Assembly: GCF_000422445.1 (NCBI RefSeq)
Contig: NZ_AULU01000017.1
Span: 46,160-110,159, forward strand
Reading direction: 5' to 3'
Length of the DNA: 64,000 nucleotides
DNA from: Paenibacillus assamensis DSM 18201
GTDB lineage: Bacteria; Bacillota; Bacilli; Paenibacillales; Paenibacillaceae
Position 1 is the stretch's first letter; each line of letters opens with the position of its first letter. A program made the translations under genes and the position numbers. Positions 1 to 8,507 of this stretch are shown in pieces. Below the pieces are notes generated by a model. The model saw only the letters and a list, made by a program, of their open reading frames with translations. It did not search any database and was not told where the DNA came from.

Positions 1-130
1 GCTCTAAGTAGCTATCCGCTGGAATCACCGAGACCCCCGTCAAATTTACATTGTCCATTTGCAGCAGCAAGAACAATGAAGTTAAATCATCAACGCTGCC
101 GTCATGGTTAAAGTAAATGTTTTTCTTCAT
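1..130 (-). CDS. Nucleoside hydrolase-like protein, N-terminal part
   Basis: The reading frame starts at an ATG whose complement lies at 128-130 and runs off the left edge, giving about 43 residues. The start is preceded by GAGACAGAGGG. The peptide begins MKKNIYFNHDGSVDDL, a variant of the DxDxxxDD calcium-site motif of inosine-uridine nucleoside N-ribohydrolases, followed by a conserved-looking GVSVIPADSYLE. The first Asp of the usual motif is Asn here, as in a subgroup of these proteins. The role, cleavage of nucleosides to base and ribose, is inferred from family membership. A second, full-length nucleoside hydrolase is encoded at 59898-60818 in a different operon. Confidence 0.7.
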   Translation of the reverse strand, partial: MKKNIYFNHDGSVDDLTSLFLLLQMDNVNLTGVSVIPADSYLE

Positions 131-207
131 CCCTCTGTCTCCATTCCGATACATTTAACACACTTTGTTGGTTGTGATTTTATGGTATGTATTTGTTCTT
201 TTTCGTT

Positions 208-243
208 TAAATTGTGACAATAATGCAGGTATATAAGTTGGAA
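208..243. repeat. Dispersed intergenic repeat, family A copy
   Basis: TTCGTTTAAATTGTGACA followed by an ATGCAG core closely matches a segment at about 22818-22850 (TTCGTTTAGAATGTGACA, ATGCAG). It lies in the otherwise empty gap between the nucleoside hydrolase and the cupin gene and looks like a single degenerate copy of the repeat clustered at 22.8-23.1 kb. Confidence 0.4.
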
Positions 244-296
244 AGAGGCGCAGAATGACGTATCCTAGCTTGAACGAAGCCGGACCGAGAATGTAA

Positions 297-326
297 AAAG
301 ACACGGAAACACAATTCCGCGTCTTG
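297..326 (-). terminator. Intrinsic terminator after cupin gene
   Basis: On the minus strand a hairpin GACGCGGAA / TTCCGTGTC (one mismatch) is followed by TTTTTAC, 70 bp beyond the cupin stop codon. I see no other gene between 131 and 397. Confidence 0.6.
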
Positions 327-397
327 CAATCTAATTGTTCACTTGCACCCCTCGATTAAACTCTTCTTCATCTGCTAGCAAAATACAGTAAAGCCGT

Positions 398-955
398 TTA
401 TTCAGCAGCCATTGCAATCGCTTTTGTTTCTTGAATGGTGCCAAATGGATGCTCTGGCGGGGCATAAATGGTGTAGAGCTTGAGTGGTTCTCTACCTGTA
501 TTAATAATATTATGCCAGGTTCCAGCAGGGACCATAATCGCAGTATCATCATTGACTCTTTGTTCAATCGTCAAATTATCTTGCCTATCGCCCATCCGTA
601 CGAGCCCTTCACCATCTTCAATCCGTATGAACTGATCCGTGCCAGGGTGAACTTCCAGACCGATATCATCTCCAACATTAATGCTCATCAAAGCGACTTG
701 CAGATGATTACCCGTCCATAGAATCGTACGATAATTACGATTCTGCTCAGCAGCTTGATCCATATTCACGACAAATGGATTTGGGCCATAATCCTTTAAC
801 TGAATCAGTCTATCATTGACGTGCTGGCTAGGGTTCCAATTATATTGATGAGGATACCAATTATACATAGAATGTTGGTTATTCCCGTTGTTAGGCATGC
901 TTGGACTGTGCCATTGATAGCTATTGCATGACTTACAGTACAAATTCATACTCAT
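398..955 (-). CDS. Cupin domain protein
   Basis: About 185 residues. The N-terminal 60 residues are polar and rich in Asn, His and Tyr and carry a CxxC (YCKSC), possibly a small metal site. The rest is a single cupin barrel: motif 1 around EVHPGTDQFIRIEDGEG and motif 2 around VPAGTWHNIINTG supply the His/Glu metal ligands, followed by YTIYAPPEHP. Small single-domain cupins of this type bind a metal and may act on or sense small molecules; no substrate can be read. Three in-frame ATGs lie within 12 bp; GAGAGGA is best spaced from the second, which is used here. It appears to be a single-gene unit with its own terminator. Confidence 0.75.
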   Translation of the reverse strand: MSMNLYCKSCNSYQWHSPSMPNNGNNQHSMYNWYPHQYNWNPSQHVNDRLIQLKDYGPNPFVVNMDQAAEQNRNYRTILWTGNHLQVALMSINVGDDIGLEVHPGTDQFIRIEDGEGLVRMGDRQDNLTIEQRVNDDTAIMVPAGTWHNIINTGREPLKLYTIYAPPEHPFGTIQETKAIAMAAE

Positions 956-1139
956 GTTCATGTTCCTCTCATGAATGCATTGTTTACCCTCATCCTATGC
1001 ACTCGCCTATGTAAAGGTAACAGTAGGAACCTAAAATCCCCCATAACTTTTCAATATCCAATCAATCCACTCCACTTGCGACTACGTCCTTTACGTTTAC
1101 TCCACCTGCTCCCACATGCTTATTGCTCAGCTTATACAC

Positions 1140-1766
1140 TCATTGGATTGAATCCATCAACTCATAATAATATTGAGGTTCATGAGTCTTATGAAGACGA
1201 TACCAGGCATCTAAAGTTTTTGCGGAGAACACATTCAAGGCCCTCAGGACTTGTACCGTAAATTCCAACGGAGCTACTCCAGATGCAGTAATCAAAGCTC
1301 CATCCGTTACCGCAGATTCCTTTTTGTAATACGCTTCGCCCGTATAAGCAGGGCAGATCATTTTAAGGTACTCCAGATCATTGCTTGTATGCCAACGTGA
1401 ATGTAGCAATTCTGCCTGAGCAAGTCCCATGGTAGCACCACAAATCGCTGCCACCAACTTCCCCTCATTTAAACAGCTCGCTGCCATTTTTAAAATGGGT
1501 TGGTGAATGGCTTCCGTCCACGTATCTCCACCAGGTAAAATCAATGCATCTATGCTCTCAATGCTGCAATCATCCAGTTGAAGGTCAGGCTGTATTTTCA
1601 ATCCGCCCATAGTCGTTATAGGGGTCTTTTCCATTCCTACCGTAACGATTTTGCATGGGGACAGGCCTTTCTTAAAATATCTTCCCGAGTTCAACTCCGC
1701 AGTTAAGTAACCTATTTCCCAATCTGCCATTGTGTCAAAAACATATAGATATACCGTATGATTCAT
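1140..1766 (-). CDS. DJ-1/PfpI family protein
   Basis: 208 residues with the class I glutamine amidotransferase-like fold of the DJ-1/PfpI superfamily. The glutamate of the early motif is in FDTMADWEIGYL, and the nucleophile-elbow cysteine is in AAICGATMGLA, followed by a histidine-containing stretch. It resembles the YdeA/YoaZ-type stress proteins, which act as small-molecule or protein-damage hydrolases; the true substrate is unknown. An upstream ATG would add eight residues, but GGGGGGA sits ideally before MNHTVYLYVF, so that start is chosen. It runs in the same direction as the WYL regulator upstream, though with a terminator between them. Confidence 0.75.
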   Translation of the reverse strand: MNHTVYLYVFDTMADWEIGYLTAELNSGRYFKKGLSPCKIVTVGMEKTPITTMGGLKIQPDLQLDDCSIESIDALILPGGDTWTEAIHQPILKMAASCLNEGKLVAAICGATMGLAQAELLHSRWHTSNDLEYLKMICPAYTGEAYYKKESAVTDGALITASGVAPLEFTVQVLRALNVFSAKTLDAWYRLHKTHEPQYYYELMDSIQ

Positions 1767-1853
1767 TAAGTAAATCCCCCCATAGTTCACTATCCGTTGA
1801 ATACTATCAACTTGCTATTCATCGTTAATCATTGATTATCTCCATAATAAAAT

Positions 1854-1884
1854 AGCTCCACTGACAACTGCTGTCAGTGAAGCT
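1854..1884 (-). terminator. Intrinsic terminator of WYL regulator
   Basis: AGCTTCACTGACA / TGTCAGTGGAGCT hairpin on the minus strand with a T-rich tail (TATTTTATT), directly after the stop codon of the regulator gene at 1886. Confidence 0.75.
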
Positions 1885-1885
1885 G

Positions 1886-2851
1886 TTAAAGTTGATAATG
1901 TTCCATTAATTCCGACACCACTGCAAGAAGTGCATCCTTCACACTTTGAGGTTCGATGACTTGAATGGATTTCCCATAGGGTAGTAGTAAATAAGGGATA
2001 TAGCTATGGCTGGCTTCTTCCTCAAGTATAAAGGTTGCTTGATTGGATGTTCGATCTTTCAGATGATGTCCCAAGTACCAATGTAGGCATAGATCATCCA
2101 ATGCTTCTGGTCTGCCTCCGATAGTTACAGCAACTAAACCATTCTTGCCCGCTGCATCATGCAGCAAATTTTGCATAAAAAATTCACGGGCCGAAAAAGT
2201 ATCAGGACGCTCAAATAGATGTTGAGTACGCTTGATTTGTTGAATACGGTCTATGCGAAAGCAGCGAATCTCATTTCTAAGGTGGCAAAAGGCAACCGTA
2301 TACCATTTATCGTTCCAGTAAACCATTCCATAAGGATCTACCAACCTGTGCTTCGGTTGCTCTTCACGGTTTGTTCGATATTCCATTTCTACAGAAAACT
2401 CGCTTGCTACAGCCTGCTCCAATTCTGCCAATATCGTCTGAACAGAAGGAAGAGCTGCCGTACGATTGATAACTTCAAATCCTGTTAATTGACGACTAAG
2501 GTTAGCTTCTTGCTCCTGATTGGAATACATTTTCAACTTTGATGTCGCATTTTCTAATGCATCACTCAGAGGATATCCCGCTTCTTTTGCAAAAACAGCA
2601 GCATGAAGGAGCGCCTTCTTCTCATCCATATCAAATATTAGCGGCGCTTTAATGAAATGATTCAGCAAGCTATATCCGCCATGATGACCTGCGTCGGATA
2701 TAATAGGCACTCCACTGGCACACAAGGCGTCTATATACCGATATACGGTCCTTATGTTGATTTCTAACTTTTCTGCTATTTGCTTTGCAGTTATTTTTCC
2801 GCCAGCGTTCAACATCCATAGGATGGCGAGCATATTATCGTTTTTAGGCAT
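1886..2851 (-). CDS. WYL-domain transcriptional regulator (YafY type)
   Basis: 321 residues. Residues 1-60 form a winged HTH of the HTH_11/DeoR-like type (MLNAGGKITAKQIAEKL, INIRTVYRYIDALCASGVPI). The C-terminal half holds a WYL domain (YGMVYWNDKWYTVAFCH, then ECR-like FRIDRIQQI) and a WCX-like C-terminal region. WYL regulators bind nucleic acid or small ligands and control local genes; the target here is not obvious. A GTG seven codons upstream is in frame, but GAGGG lies 9 bp before the ATG of MPKNDNM, so that start is preferred. It has its own terminator and no close partner gene. Confidence 0.8.
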   Translation of the reverse strand: MPKNDNMLAILWMLNAGGKITAKQIAEKLEINIRTVYRYIDALCASGVPIISDAGHHGGYSLLNHFIKAPLIFDMDEKKALLHAAVFAKEAGYPLSDALENATSKLKMYSNQEQEANLSRQLTGFEVINRTAALPSVQTILAELEQAVASEFSVEMEYRTNREEQPKHRLVDPYGMVYWNDKWYTVAFCHLRNEIRCFRIDRIQQIKRTQHLFERPDTFSAREFFMQNLLHDAAGKNGLVAVTIGGRPEALDDLCLHWYLGHHLKDRTSNQATFILEEEASHSYIPYLLLPYGKSIQVIEPQSVKDALLAVVSELMEHYQL

Positions 2852-3009
2852 TGTGTGTTCCCTCGTCACTCTTCTAAACTAAGCTACTATACGTGCTTAC
2901 TACTTTATAAGTCACACTGTTCTTTTGATGTCGAACCATCCACATCGCGCATTCCGTAATTCATATTACTCTTCACAAGGTTGATATGGGAAGCTTAACA
3001 AATAAGGGA

Positions 3010-3720
3010 CTAACACCTTACATGCTTACGCTTAAAGCCAACCTGTCCTTTATCAATTGCCTTTTGAATATTTTCGGACGCGTTAATAAACTTGCTTTTT
3101 CCTTTCTCTGTTTGGACTTCGAGCGAGCCTACTGCCTTCGCAGTTTGAACCGCCAGATCGTGAAGTGGCATGTAGGAAGTTGCTACCGTATACAGGAAAT
3201 TATTCATAGAATACTTCGTTCTTTCAGGAGCATCATAAATCGTATTTTTCACCGTTTCAAGCATGCTAGCGATTTTGCTTTCCGAAAACTCATGGTCTTT
3301 GCGATTGCCCAACAACCAGCAGTAGCAGCTCCAGCCTGCTGACATTTTGAGCTCCTCGCCACTTGTAATCCAATCATCTGCCACTTCCTGTGCAATATCT
3401 GCTTCAGCCAACGTTACCGCAACCACATAATCGGAAAGCATATAGAAGTAAGCCGTATCCATCCACCGATCAAAATCCGCCTTCGTCATTGCTTTCGGAT
3501 CTGCAATTATGCCAGCAAAGTACATAGCGTCATAATTCCCTGTGGCATAAAGCTGCTCAGCCAACTCTTGATTGATCTTGATCTTCTTCGCAATTGGCTT
3601 CATTTGGCCTGTAGCCACACCAAAAAGCGGCTCGTGCGCACCACTAGACATATATATTTTCTTCGTTCGTTCTTTACCGAGCGCTTCAAGCTCTTGAATC
3701 ACCGTTTCAAAATTCATCAT
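3010..3720 (-). CDS. DNA alkylation repair protein (AlkD-like)
   Basis: 236 residues, mostly helical, matching the DNA alkylation repair enzyme family (COG4912) of HEAT-like repeat proteins. Recognisable segments are SSGAHEPLFGVATGQM near the N terminus, DYVVAVTLAEADIAQEVADDW and SMNNFLYTVATSYMPLH. AlkD itself is a 3-methyladenine glycosylase; many members of this branch lack the AlkD catalytic residues, and glycosylase activity here is not certain. The start is one of two adjacent ATGs after GAAAGAAGTGAT. It stands alone on the minus strand. Confidence 0.7.
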   Translation of the reverse strand: MMNFETVIQELEALGKERTKKIYMSSGAHEPLFGVATGQMKPIAKKIKINQELAEQLYATGNYDAMYFAGIIADPKAMTKADFDRWMDTAYFYMLSDYVVAVTLAEADIAQEVADDWITSGEELKMSAGWSCYCWLLGNRKDHEFSESKIASMLETVKNTIYDAPERTKYSMNNFLYTVATSYMPLHDLAVQTAKAVGSLEVQTEKGKSKFINASENIQKAIDKGQVGFKRKHVRC

Positions 3721-3810
3721 ATATCACTTCTTTCCTTGAAGGTTTCTATTAAGATTATAACCATTGATTTTATGACTCATGTAATCCTTACTCTGCTTTC
3801 CCTATTATAC

Positions 3811-3868
3811 AAAAAGGCCCCCCTAGCCTGCACCTTTTTGAAGCAATCAGACTGGGGCTACCTTTTAA
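3811..3868. terminator. Possible bidirectional terminator
   Basis: AAAAAGGCCCCCCTAG and CTGGGGCTACCTTTT form an imperfect inverted repeat with A and T runs on the outside, between the orphan gene ending at 3891 and the AlkD-like gene starting at 3720. Mismatches in the stem keep this tentative. Confidence 0.4.
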
Positions 3869-3890
3869 ATTACAGCTCCTTGCTCGAATT

Positions 3891-4415
3891 TTATATGTAA
3901 GGTTCATAATCATTTTCATATGATATTTTCGTCTCTTCAAGTGTCGGAGTTTCTAAAAATTCCACTTTTTCAATGTTCATGTGAAAGAAATCATTAGCTA
4001 ATATTCTGACTATTCTCTCTACACTCATTTTATCCCACTCTTGAGACAGCTTTGAATATACATAAATGTAAGTAGGCTTATGTCCTTTATCATTTATTGG
4101 AGCAGCGTGATTAACTTGATATACGATTTCTTCTTCGTTCCTCGGATATATATAACTATAATCAACATCTTTGCTACCTCTAATAAAGCTATTAATTCCG
4201 TCACAAAAATCTTTATCTACATTATTTTTATCAATTTCATTGTTTAATAAATTAAGGAGACAAGGTTGAGTCAATAAATCAAAATGTCCTAAAAAGTTGG
4301 TTTTTTCTTCATCTAAATATAATACAATTTCATCATTACAACTTTTTTCACAGAATCCATATACTCCATACCAAAATAGCCAATGTCGCACATTTACATA
4401 TATCGTATTAGCCAT
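3891..4415 (-). CDS. Hypothetical protein, AT-rich
   Basis: 174 residues; I do not recognise the family. The protein is acidic and rich in Asn, Tyr and Phe, with no signal peptide or membrane segment. It begins MANTIYVNVRHWLFWYGVYG, and two clusters stand out: CEKSCNDEIVLYLDEEKTNF and NHAAPINDKGHKPTYIYVYS. Base composition is clearly more AT-rich than the flanking housekeeping genes, which suggests later arrival. It lies head to head with another AT-rich orphan at 4602. An immunity or toxin-neutralising role would fit this type of small isolated gene but nothing in the sequence proves it. Confidence 0.55.
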   Translation of the reverse strand: MANTIYVNVRHWLFWYGVYGFCEKSCNDEIVLYLDEEKTNFLGHFDLLTQPCLLNLLNNEIDKNNVDKDFCDGINSFIRGSKDVDYSYIYPRNEEEIVYQVNHAAPINDKGHKPTYIYVYSKLSQEWDKMSVERIVRILANDFFHMNIEKVEFLETPTLEETKISYENDYEPYI

Positions 4416-4601
4416 ATCCCATCATCTCCTACTTCATTTTGATTCTCTACTATATATAAATTGAAGTTATTACTTCATATATGAGAAACTATGGAAGAGG
4501 CCATAAGTCTTATTACGGCTAATCCATTTGTCAGCAAGCGTATTAAAATCAATTATCGGACACGTAATAGCCTAATTTCACACTATTAGAGGTGTTAAGC
4601 C

Positions 4602-5075
4602 ATGGATAATCAAGAGTTGAACAAACATTTAGTTAATATCGTCCAAGAATACGGATCAAAATGGAACGTCATCGAAGATCGCATTTATAAGCAGTTTACA
4701 CAAGAAGAAGCTGAATTAAGAGAAAAATATACCGGTGATGAATATCATTTTGTAACACGAACAGATTGGCATGAAGAATTTTCGGGGCTAATCAGCCCTA
4801 TTTTTGTTGAATACTGCACCGACAAAAAGAGGGTGTATGGCGGTACAAGCAGACAGAGCTTTGGTTTCCCGGTGAAATTCAATGGGATAGAGCACCCTAT
4901 TGAAACAAGTGTTGAACGTAAGAATAAAAACCGTGCAGAAGTTTATATCAAAACAGAAACTAACTTTGATGATGAATATCTGTTTGTGTTATTGAGAAAG
5001 GCCGATACATGGAAAATTGATAACTATAAAAATAGGCGTTACGGCAATGAAAAGTGGAATACTTGCATACTATGA
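4602..5075 (+). CDS. Hypothetical protein, possible NTF2-fold immunity protein
   Basis: 157 residues. The start follows AGAGGTGTTAAGCC at good spacing. The N-terminal half is helical and charged (EEAELREKYTGDEYHF); the C-terminal half looks like mixed beta strands (KRVYGGTSRQSFGFPVKF, RAEVYIKTETNFDDEYLFVL, TWKIDNYKNR). The pattern of helix, then curved strands ending in a WKID segment resembles NTF2-fold immunity proteins of polymorphic toxin systems, but the match is by impression only. No toxin gene is nearby. A clean terminator follows. AT-rich like its divergent neighbour. Confidence 0.5.
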   Translation: MDNQELNKHLVNIVQEYGSKWNVIEDRIYKQFTQEEAELREKYTGDEYHFVTRTDWHEEFSGLISPIFVEYCTDKKRVYGGTSRQSFGFPVKFNGIEHPIETSVERKNKNRAEVYIKTETNFDDEYLFVLLRKADTWKIDNYKNRRYGNEKWNTCIL

Positions 5076-5091
5076 ATTACATACTAAAAGC

Positions 5092-5131
5092 AAAATCCCT
5101 AACCCATTATAAATATGGTTAGGGATTTATA
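5092..5131 (+). terminator. Intrinsic terminator
   Basis: AAATCCCTAACC / GGTTAGGGATTT perfect 12-bp stem, 12-nt loop, followed by ATATTT, 17 bp after the stop codon of the plus-strand orphan gene. Confidence 0.8.
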
Positions 5132-5267
5132 TTTAATTAGGCAGGATTGATCAGGCCCAACCTTACGTGTAAGCACCCAATTCCCCACGAAGCATAGATC
5201 GCATCACATCCAAGTCAATCTGTTACTACTTGAAGGGCTACGTCCATCTTTACCTTTTGTCCATTAT

Positions 5268-5846
5268 TTATACCCTTAGTGAGCCACGGAATCCTCTAGC
5301 CGCATAATACGATTCTGCTCCATTATGGTACACAAAGACCATATCATAACGTCGATCGCAAAAAATAGCCCCGCCAAGCTTTCTAATAGCGGCCGGTGTT
5401 TGCACCCAACTCGATGTTTTTTTATCGAACTCCCCAAGCTTCTGAAGCTCTCGGTATTGTTCTTCCGTTAACAGTTCAATGCCCATGTCAGCCGCCATAT
5501 TTATGGCGCTATTTTCTGGTTTGTGCTGCTTTCTGGACTCCAATGCTTCATGATCGTAACAAACACTTCTGCGCCCCTTAGGACTTTCCGCTGAACAATC
5601 ATAGAAAATGTATTCGCCTGATTGCTCATCATAACCAACAACATCCGGTTCGCCTTCCGTCTTCTCCATCTCATAGAGCGACCACAGTTTGTCAGAATTA
5701 GCTTCGAGCTTCGCTTGAACGTTAGTCCATTCAAGGTCTGAATGGCGGTCCATATTTTTCTCAAATCGTGCTTTTAATATTTTAAGTAGTTCCTCTTGTT
5801 GTTCTAGCGATAATTCCTTTTTACTGCTGCTTGGACTCGTTGTCAT
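5268..5846 (-). CDS. DUF4256 family protein
   Basis: 192 residues. The sequence fits the DUF4256 family: an N-terminal helical region (LSLEQQEELLKILKARFE), then WTNVQAKLEANSDKLWSLYEME, EGEPDVVGYDEQSGEYIFYDC and the terminal GGAIFCDRRYDMVFVYHNGA with GFRGSLRV. Function is unknown. AAGGGGG lies 8 bp before the second ATG (MTTSPSS), which is taken as the start; the first ATG is only 2 bp from the Shine-Dalgarno. The small lipoprotein reading frame upstream (5915-6100) ends 69 bp before and may have been co-transcribed. Confidence 0.75.
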   Translation of the reverse strand: MTTSPSSSKKELSLEQQEELLKILKARFEKNMDRHSDLEWTNVQAKLEANSDKLWSLYEMEKTEGEPDVVGYDEQSGEYIFYDCSAESPKGRRSVCYDHEALESRKQHKPENSAINMAADMGIELLTEEQYRELQKLGEFDKKTSSWVQTPAAIRKLGGAIFCDRRYDMVFVYHNGAESYYAARGFRGSLRV

Positions 5847-5914
5847 ATTCATTTCCCCCTTCTATTTACTTTCCAAAATATCATTGAAAATTAGCCCATC
5901 CCCATCCATATGAA

Positions 5915-6100
5915 TCATTTAAAAGCGAATAGTGTCATACTCAGGTAATGTAGACCATTCATCATAGTTCGTATTTTCTTTTGTAAGTGGTTTCTTTTCT
6001 TGCACGGCTTCTGTCTGTACGGATTGCTGATATCTGCTTGATTACTACAAGCAGTCAGTATAGTTACTGCCGCAATGAATAGTATAACCAGTTTGTTCAT
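5915..6100 (-). pseudogene. Small lipoprotein, probably frameshifted
   Basis: The frame opens with a textbook lipoprotein signal, MNKLVILFIAAVTILTACSN, with lipobox LTAC. After the lipobox the open frame turns into a basic, unlikely sequence. One frame over, from about 6040, the same DNA reads coherently as a hydrophilic, acidic protein (SSRYQQSVQTEAVQEKKPLT, then KENTNYDEWSTLPEYDTIRF) and stops at about 5921. This suggests a one-base deletion near the lipobox, or a sequencing error. An intact product would be a membrane-anchored extracellular peptide of about 60 residues of unknown role. Confidence 0.5.
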
Positions 6101-6205
6101 GCTAAGTCATCTCCTGTTGTATGATTGCCTGTCATTTTAATATACTTGCTCGCATTTTTCTAAAACTAGCACCCTAAACCTTTTATAACCCTGTCGCCAA
6201 AAAAA

Positions 6206-6234
6206 TAAAAAGAGAGAGGCTAAACGCCTCCCTC
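6206..6234 (-). terminator. Intrinsic terminator after dus
   Basis: GGGAGGC / GCCTCTC hairpin on the minus strand followed by TTTTTATTTTTTT, about 25 bp beyond the dus stop codon. Confidence 0.7.
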
Positions 6235-6255
6235 CTAAGTCTACAGTATGAACCT

Positions 6256-7218
6256 TTACTGTTCCTCCACCACAAATTCATCGAGCAAGGCACGTGCTTC
6301 ACTCGTCGACTTGGCATTCATTAAGCTATTTCTCAATTCACCTGCTCCTCGGAATCCACGGACATAGATTTTGAAGAAGCGCGTAAGAGCGCTGAACGAA
6401 CGTGGAATCAGTGCTGAATAGTGATCATGGAGATCCAGATGCAGCCGCAGCAGATCCAGCAATTCCTTACTGCTGTGTTCCTTCGGCTCCTTCTCAAACG
6501 CAAACGGATTCTGGAAAATACCACGCCCAATCATGACTCCATCTACACCGTATTTTTCAGCGAGCTGCAATCCCGTCTGACGATCTGGAATATCCCCGTT
6601 AATCGTTAGCAGTGTATCTGGTGCCACCTCATCACGAAGTTTCTTAATCTCGGGAATCAGCTCCCAGTGAGCGTCTACTTTGCTCATTTCCTCTCTAGTC
6701 CGCAGATGAATGGACAAATTCACAATGTCCTGTTTTAGAACATGGGTTAACCAGTCGCGCCATTCATCTACTGCTGTGAAACCGAGCCTTGTTTTTACAC
6801 TGACGGGCAGTCCCCCGGCTTTGGCGGCCTGGATAATATCCGCTGCAACGTCGGGACGACAGATCAGTCCGCTTCCCTTCCCATTCCCAGCTACATTCGC
6901 TACAGGACAACCCATGTTGATATCGATACCTTTAAACCCTGCTTTCGCCATGCCGATACTCATTTGACGAAAGAATTCCGGCTTATCTCCCCAAATATGC
7001 GCTACAATCGGCTGTTCATCCTCTGTAAAAGTCAAACGCCCGCGCACACTATGGTTCCCCTCTGGGTGACAATAGCTCTCCGTATTCGCAAACTCCGTAA
7101 AAAACACATCCGGTCTGGCTGCTTCACTTACGACGTGGCGAAACACAACATCCGTTACATCCTCCATCGGGGCCAGTACAAAAAAAGGTCGTGGCAAATC
7201 ACGCCAAAAATTATCCAT
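6256..7218 (-). CDS. dus: tRNA-dihydrouridine synthase
   Basis: 320 residues. Dus enzymes reduce uridine to dihydrouridine in tRNA with FMN and NAD(P)H. The FMN-binding TIM barrel is clear: [13 protein letters not shown] at the N terminus, [20 protein letters not shown] with the catalytic cysteine, VSVKTRLGF, and the phosphate-binding INGDIPD and [13 protein letters not shown]. The C-terminal helical tRNA-binding domain follows ([19 protein letters not shown]). An upstream in-frame TTG is open, but AGAGAGGT lies correctly before the ATG of MDNFWRDLP. It follows the HesB-like gene after about 40 bp on the same strand and may be co-transcribed. Confidence 0.9.
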   Translation of the reverse strand: MDNFWRDLPRPFFVLAPMEDVTDVVFRHVVSEAARPDVFFTEFANTESYCHPEGNHSVRGRLTFTEDEQPIVAHIWGDKPEFFRQMSIGMAKAGFKGIDINMGCPVANVAGNGKGSGLICRPDVAADIIQAAKAGGLPVSVKTRLGFTAVDEWRDWLTHVLKQDIVNLSIHLRTREEMSKVDAHWELIPEIKKLRDEVAPDTLLTINGDIPDRQTGLQLAEKYGVDGVMIGRGIFQNPFAFEKEPKEHSSKELLDLLRLHLDLHDHYSALIPRSFSALTRFFKIYVRGFRGAGELRNSLMNAKSTSEARALLDEFVVEEQ

Positions 7219-7259
7219 TATATCAAATACCTCTCTATACAATTTACGCGGTCAACCAT

Positions 7260-7547
7260 TTATCCAACGATCATATGGATCTCTTCCAACTTTTCATCGA
7301 AAGAAATGGTTAGATCTTTGCTGTCCAGATACCAGAGATTATCTTCCTCCATATAGAAATGAATGCCCTCTACCGTATGGGTAAGTCCTGGTCTTGTAGG
7401 TTCATCCTTCGTAACACCAAGTGATAATCCCGGGCACACACTTCCGCAGCCACCCATCTTTACGAAAATCCGCAGGTTGTCACCTTCTACTAACTCCATT
7501 TGCTCTTTGTACCAACGTGCCGCCATTGTTTCTACTACTAACTTCAT
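7260..7547 (-). CDS. HesB/IscA-like protein (YneR type)
   Basis: 95 residues. The sequence contains GGCGSVCPGLSLGV, the Gly/Cys-rich loop of HesB-like proteins, and the C-terminal FDEKLEEIHMIV. In the YneR/YfhF-type subgroup the three conserved IscA cysteines are partly missing, so iron-sulfur scaffold activity is uncertain. AAGGAG sits 9 bp before ATG (MKLVVETMAARW); a TTG three codons upstream is the alternative. Located just upstream of dus on the same strand. Confidence 0.75.
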   Translation of the reverse strand: MKLVVETMAARWYKEQMELVEGDNLRIFVKMGGCGSVCPGLSLGVTKDEPTRPGLTHTVEGIHFYMEEDNLWYLDSKDLTISFDEKLEEIHMIVG

Positions 7548-7762
7548 CTCTCTCAACTCCTTACTCTATCTCTGTTCTTCTATTGTAACCCGATTGTACC
7601 ATTATAAATGACAAATGGAGAAACAAAGCAACTTCTCGGCCCATTTCCTAAAATAACCTTTCGGGATCGTTAGGAATCCAGATTGGATTCGTAAACTCTA
7701 CGGAGCGTTTATTGAAGGAGCTGCTAATAATTGTTACTCTTCATGTACAGGAGGTGTACTAT

Positions 7763-8413
7763 ATGGATTGCCGTAAGGTCGGAGGACTGATTTATACCGT
7801 TCGTAAAGAGAAAAAGATGACGCAAAGTGAATTAGCCCATCTTTTGAATATTAGTGATAAGACGATTTCAAAATGGGAGCGGGGGTTAGGTTGCCCCGAT
7901 GTGTCCTTACTTGGAGAACTATCCAACGTGTTAGGGGTAAATATCGAGCAAATTCTATTAGGTAACTTAGATCCTAACGAGCAGGATAAAGGAAATATGG
8001 TGAACGTGAAATTTTACGTCTGCCAAACTTGTGACAATGTAATGACCAGTACGGGAGCTGCGGGCCTTTCATGCTGCGGCAGAACGCTGGAGCCTCTGCT
8101 GCCAAAGCCGGATAACGCTGATCATCACATAACGGTTCTCGAACTGGAGGATGACTACTTTGTTACAATGGCGCACGAAATGAGCAAAGACCACTATATA
8201 TCATTTGCAGCGTATTGCTCGTACGACAGAATGATGATTATCAAATTGTACCCTGAACAACCAGCAGAAGTACGCTTCCCCAAGCTGTCCGCTGGAAAGT
8301 TGTATGCGTATTGCAACCAACATGGATTATGGGAATACGAGCAAAAGGAGCTCGGATCAACCTTTACACCTAGTGAATTTGTCTTCTCTAGCTACAACAC
8401 TCCACATAAGTAG
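7763..8413 (+). CDS. HTH regulator fused to desulfoferrodoxin (HTH-Dx-SOR)
   Basis: 216 residues in three parts. Residues 1-66 are a Xre-type helix-turn-helix (MTQSELAHLLNISDKTISKW). Residues 83-112 form a desulforedoxin-like knuckle with Cys87, Cys90, Cys104 and Cys105, the usual CxxC...CC for a rubredoxin-type iron. Residues 120-192 match superoxide reductase: His121/122, His138 and His144 (AHEMSKDHYI) plus Cys184 and His187 (CNQHGLWEY), the expected His4-Cys iron site. This architecture is known as the HTH-Dx-SOR class. I infer an iron-based redox or superoxide sensor that also might scavenge. AGGAGGTGTACTAT fixes the ATG; an earlier open frame is not used. It lies 150 bp upstream of nirB on the same strand. 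Confidence 0.85.
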   Translation: MDCRKVGGLIYTVRKEKKMTQSELAHLLNISDKTISKWERGLGCPDVSLLGELSNVLGVNIEQILLGNLDPNEQDKGNMVNVKFYVCQTCDNVMTSTGAAGLSCCGRTLEPLLPKPDNADHHITVLELEDDYFVTMAHEMSKDHYISFAAYCSYDRMMIIKLYPEQPAEVRFPKLSAGKLYAYCNQHGLWEYEQKELGSTFTPSEFVFSSYNTPHK

Positions 8414-8466
8414 GGTGTCGGTCACTATATTTCAAGCCTTTTCTTATTATTCAATGACCTTTCTAA

Positions 8467-8495
8467 TTTACCCATTTCCCAATTTATGATAAAAT
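8467..8495 (+). promoter_or_regulatory. Sigma-A promoter of nirBDC
   Basis: TTTACC at 8467-8472 and TAAAAT at 8490-8495 with a 17-bp spacer. Transcription would start near 8502, about 60 bp before the nirB ATG and just upstream of the palindrome at 8508. Confidence 0.55.
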
Positions 8496-8507
8496 AAACT
8501 TATCAAA

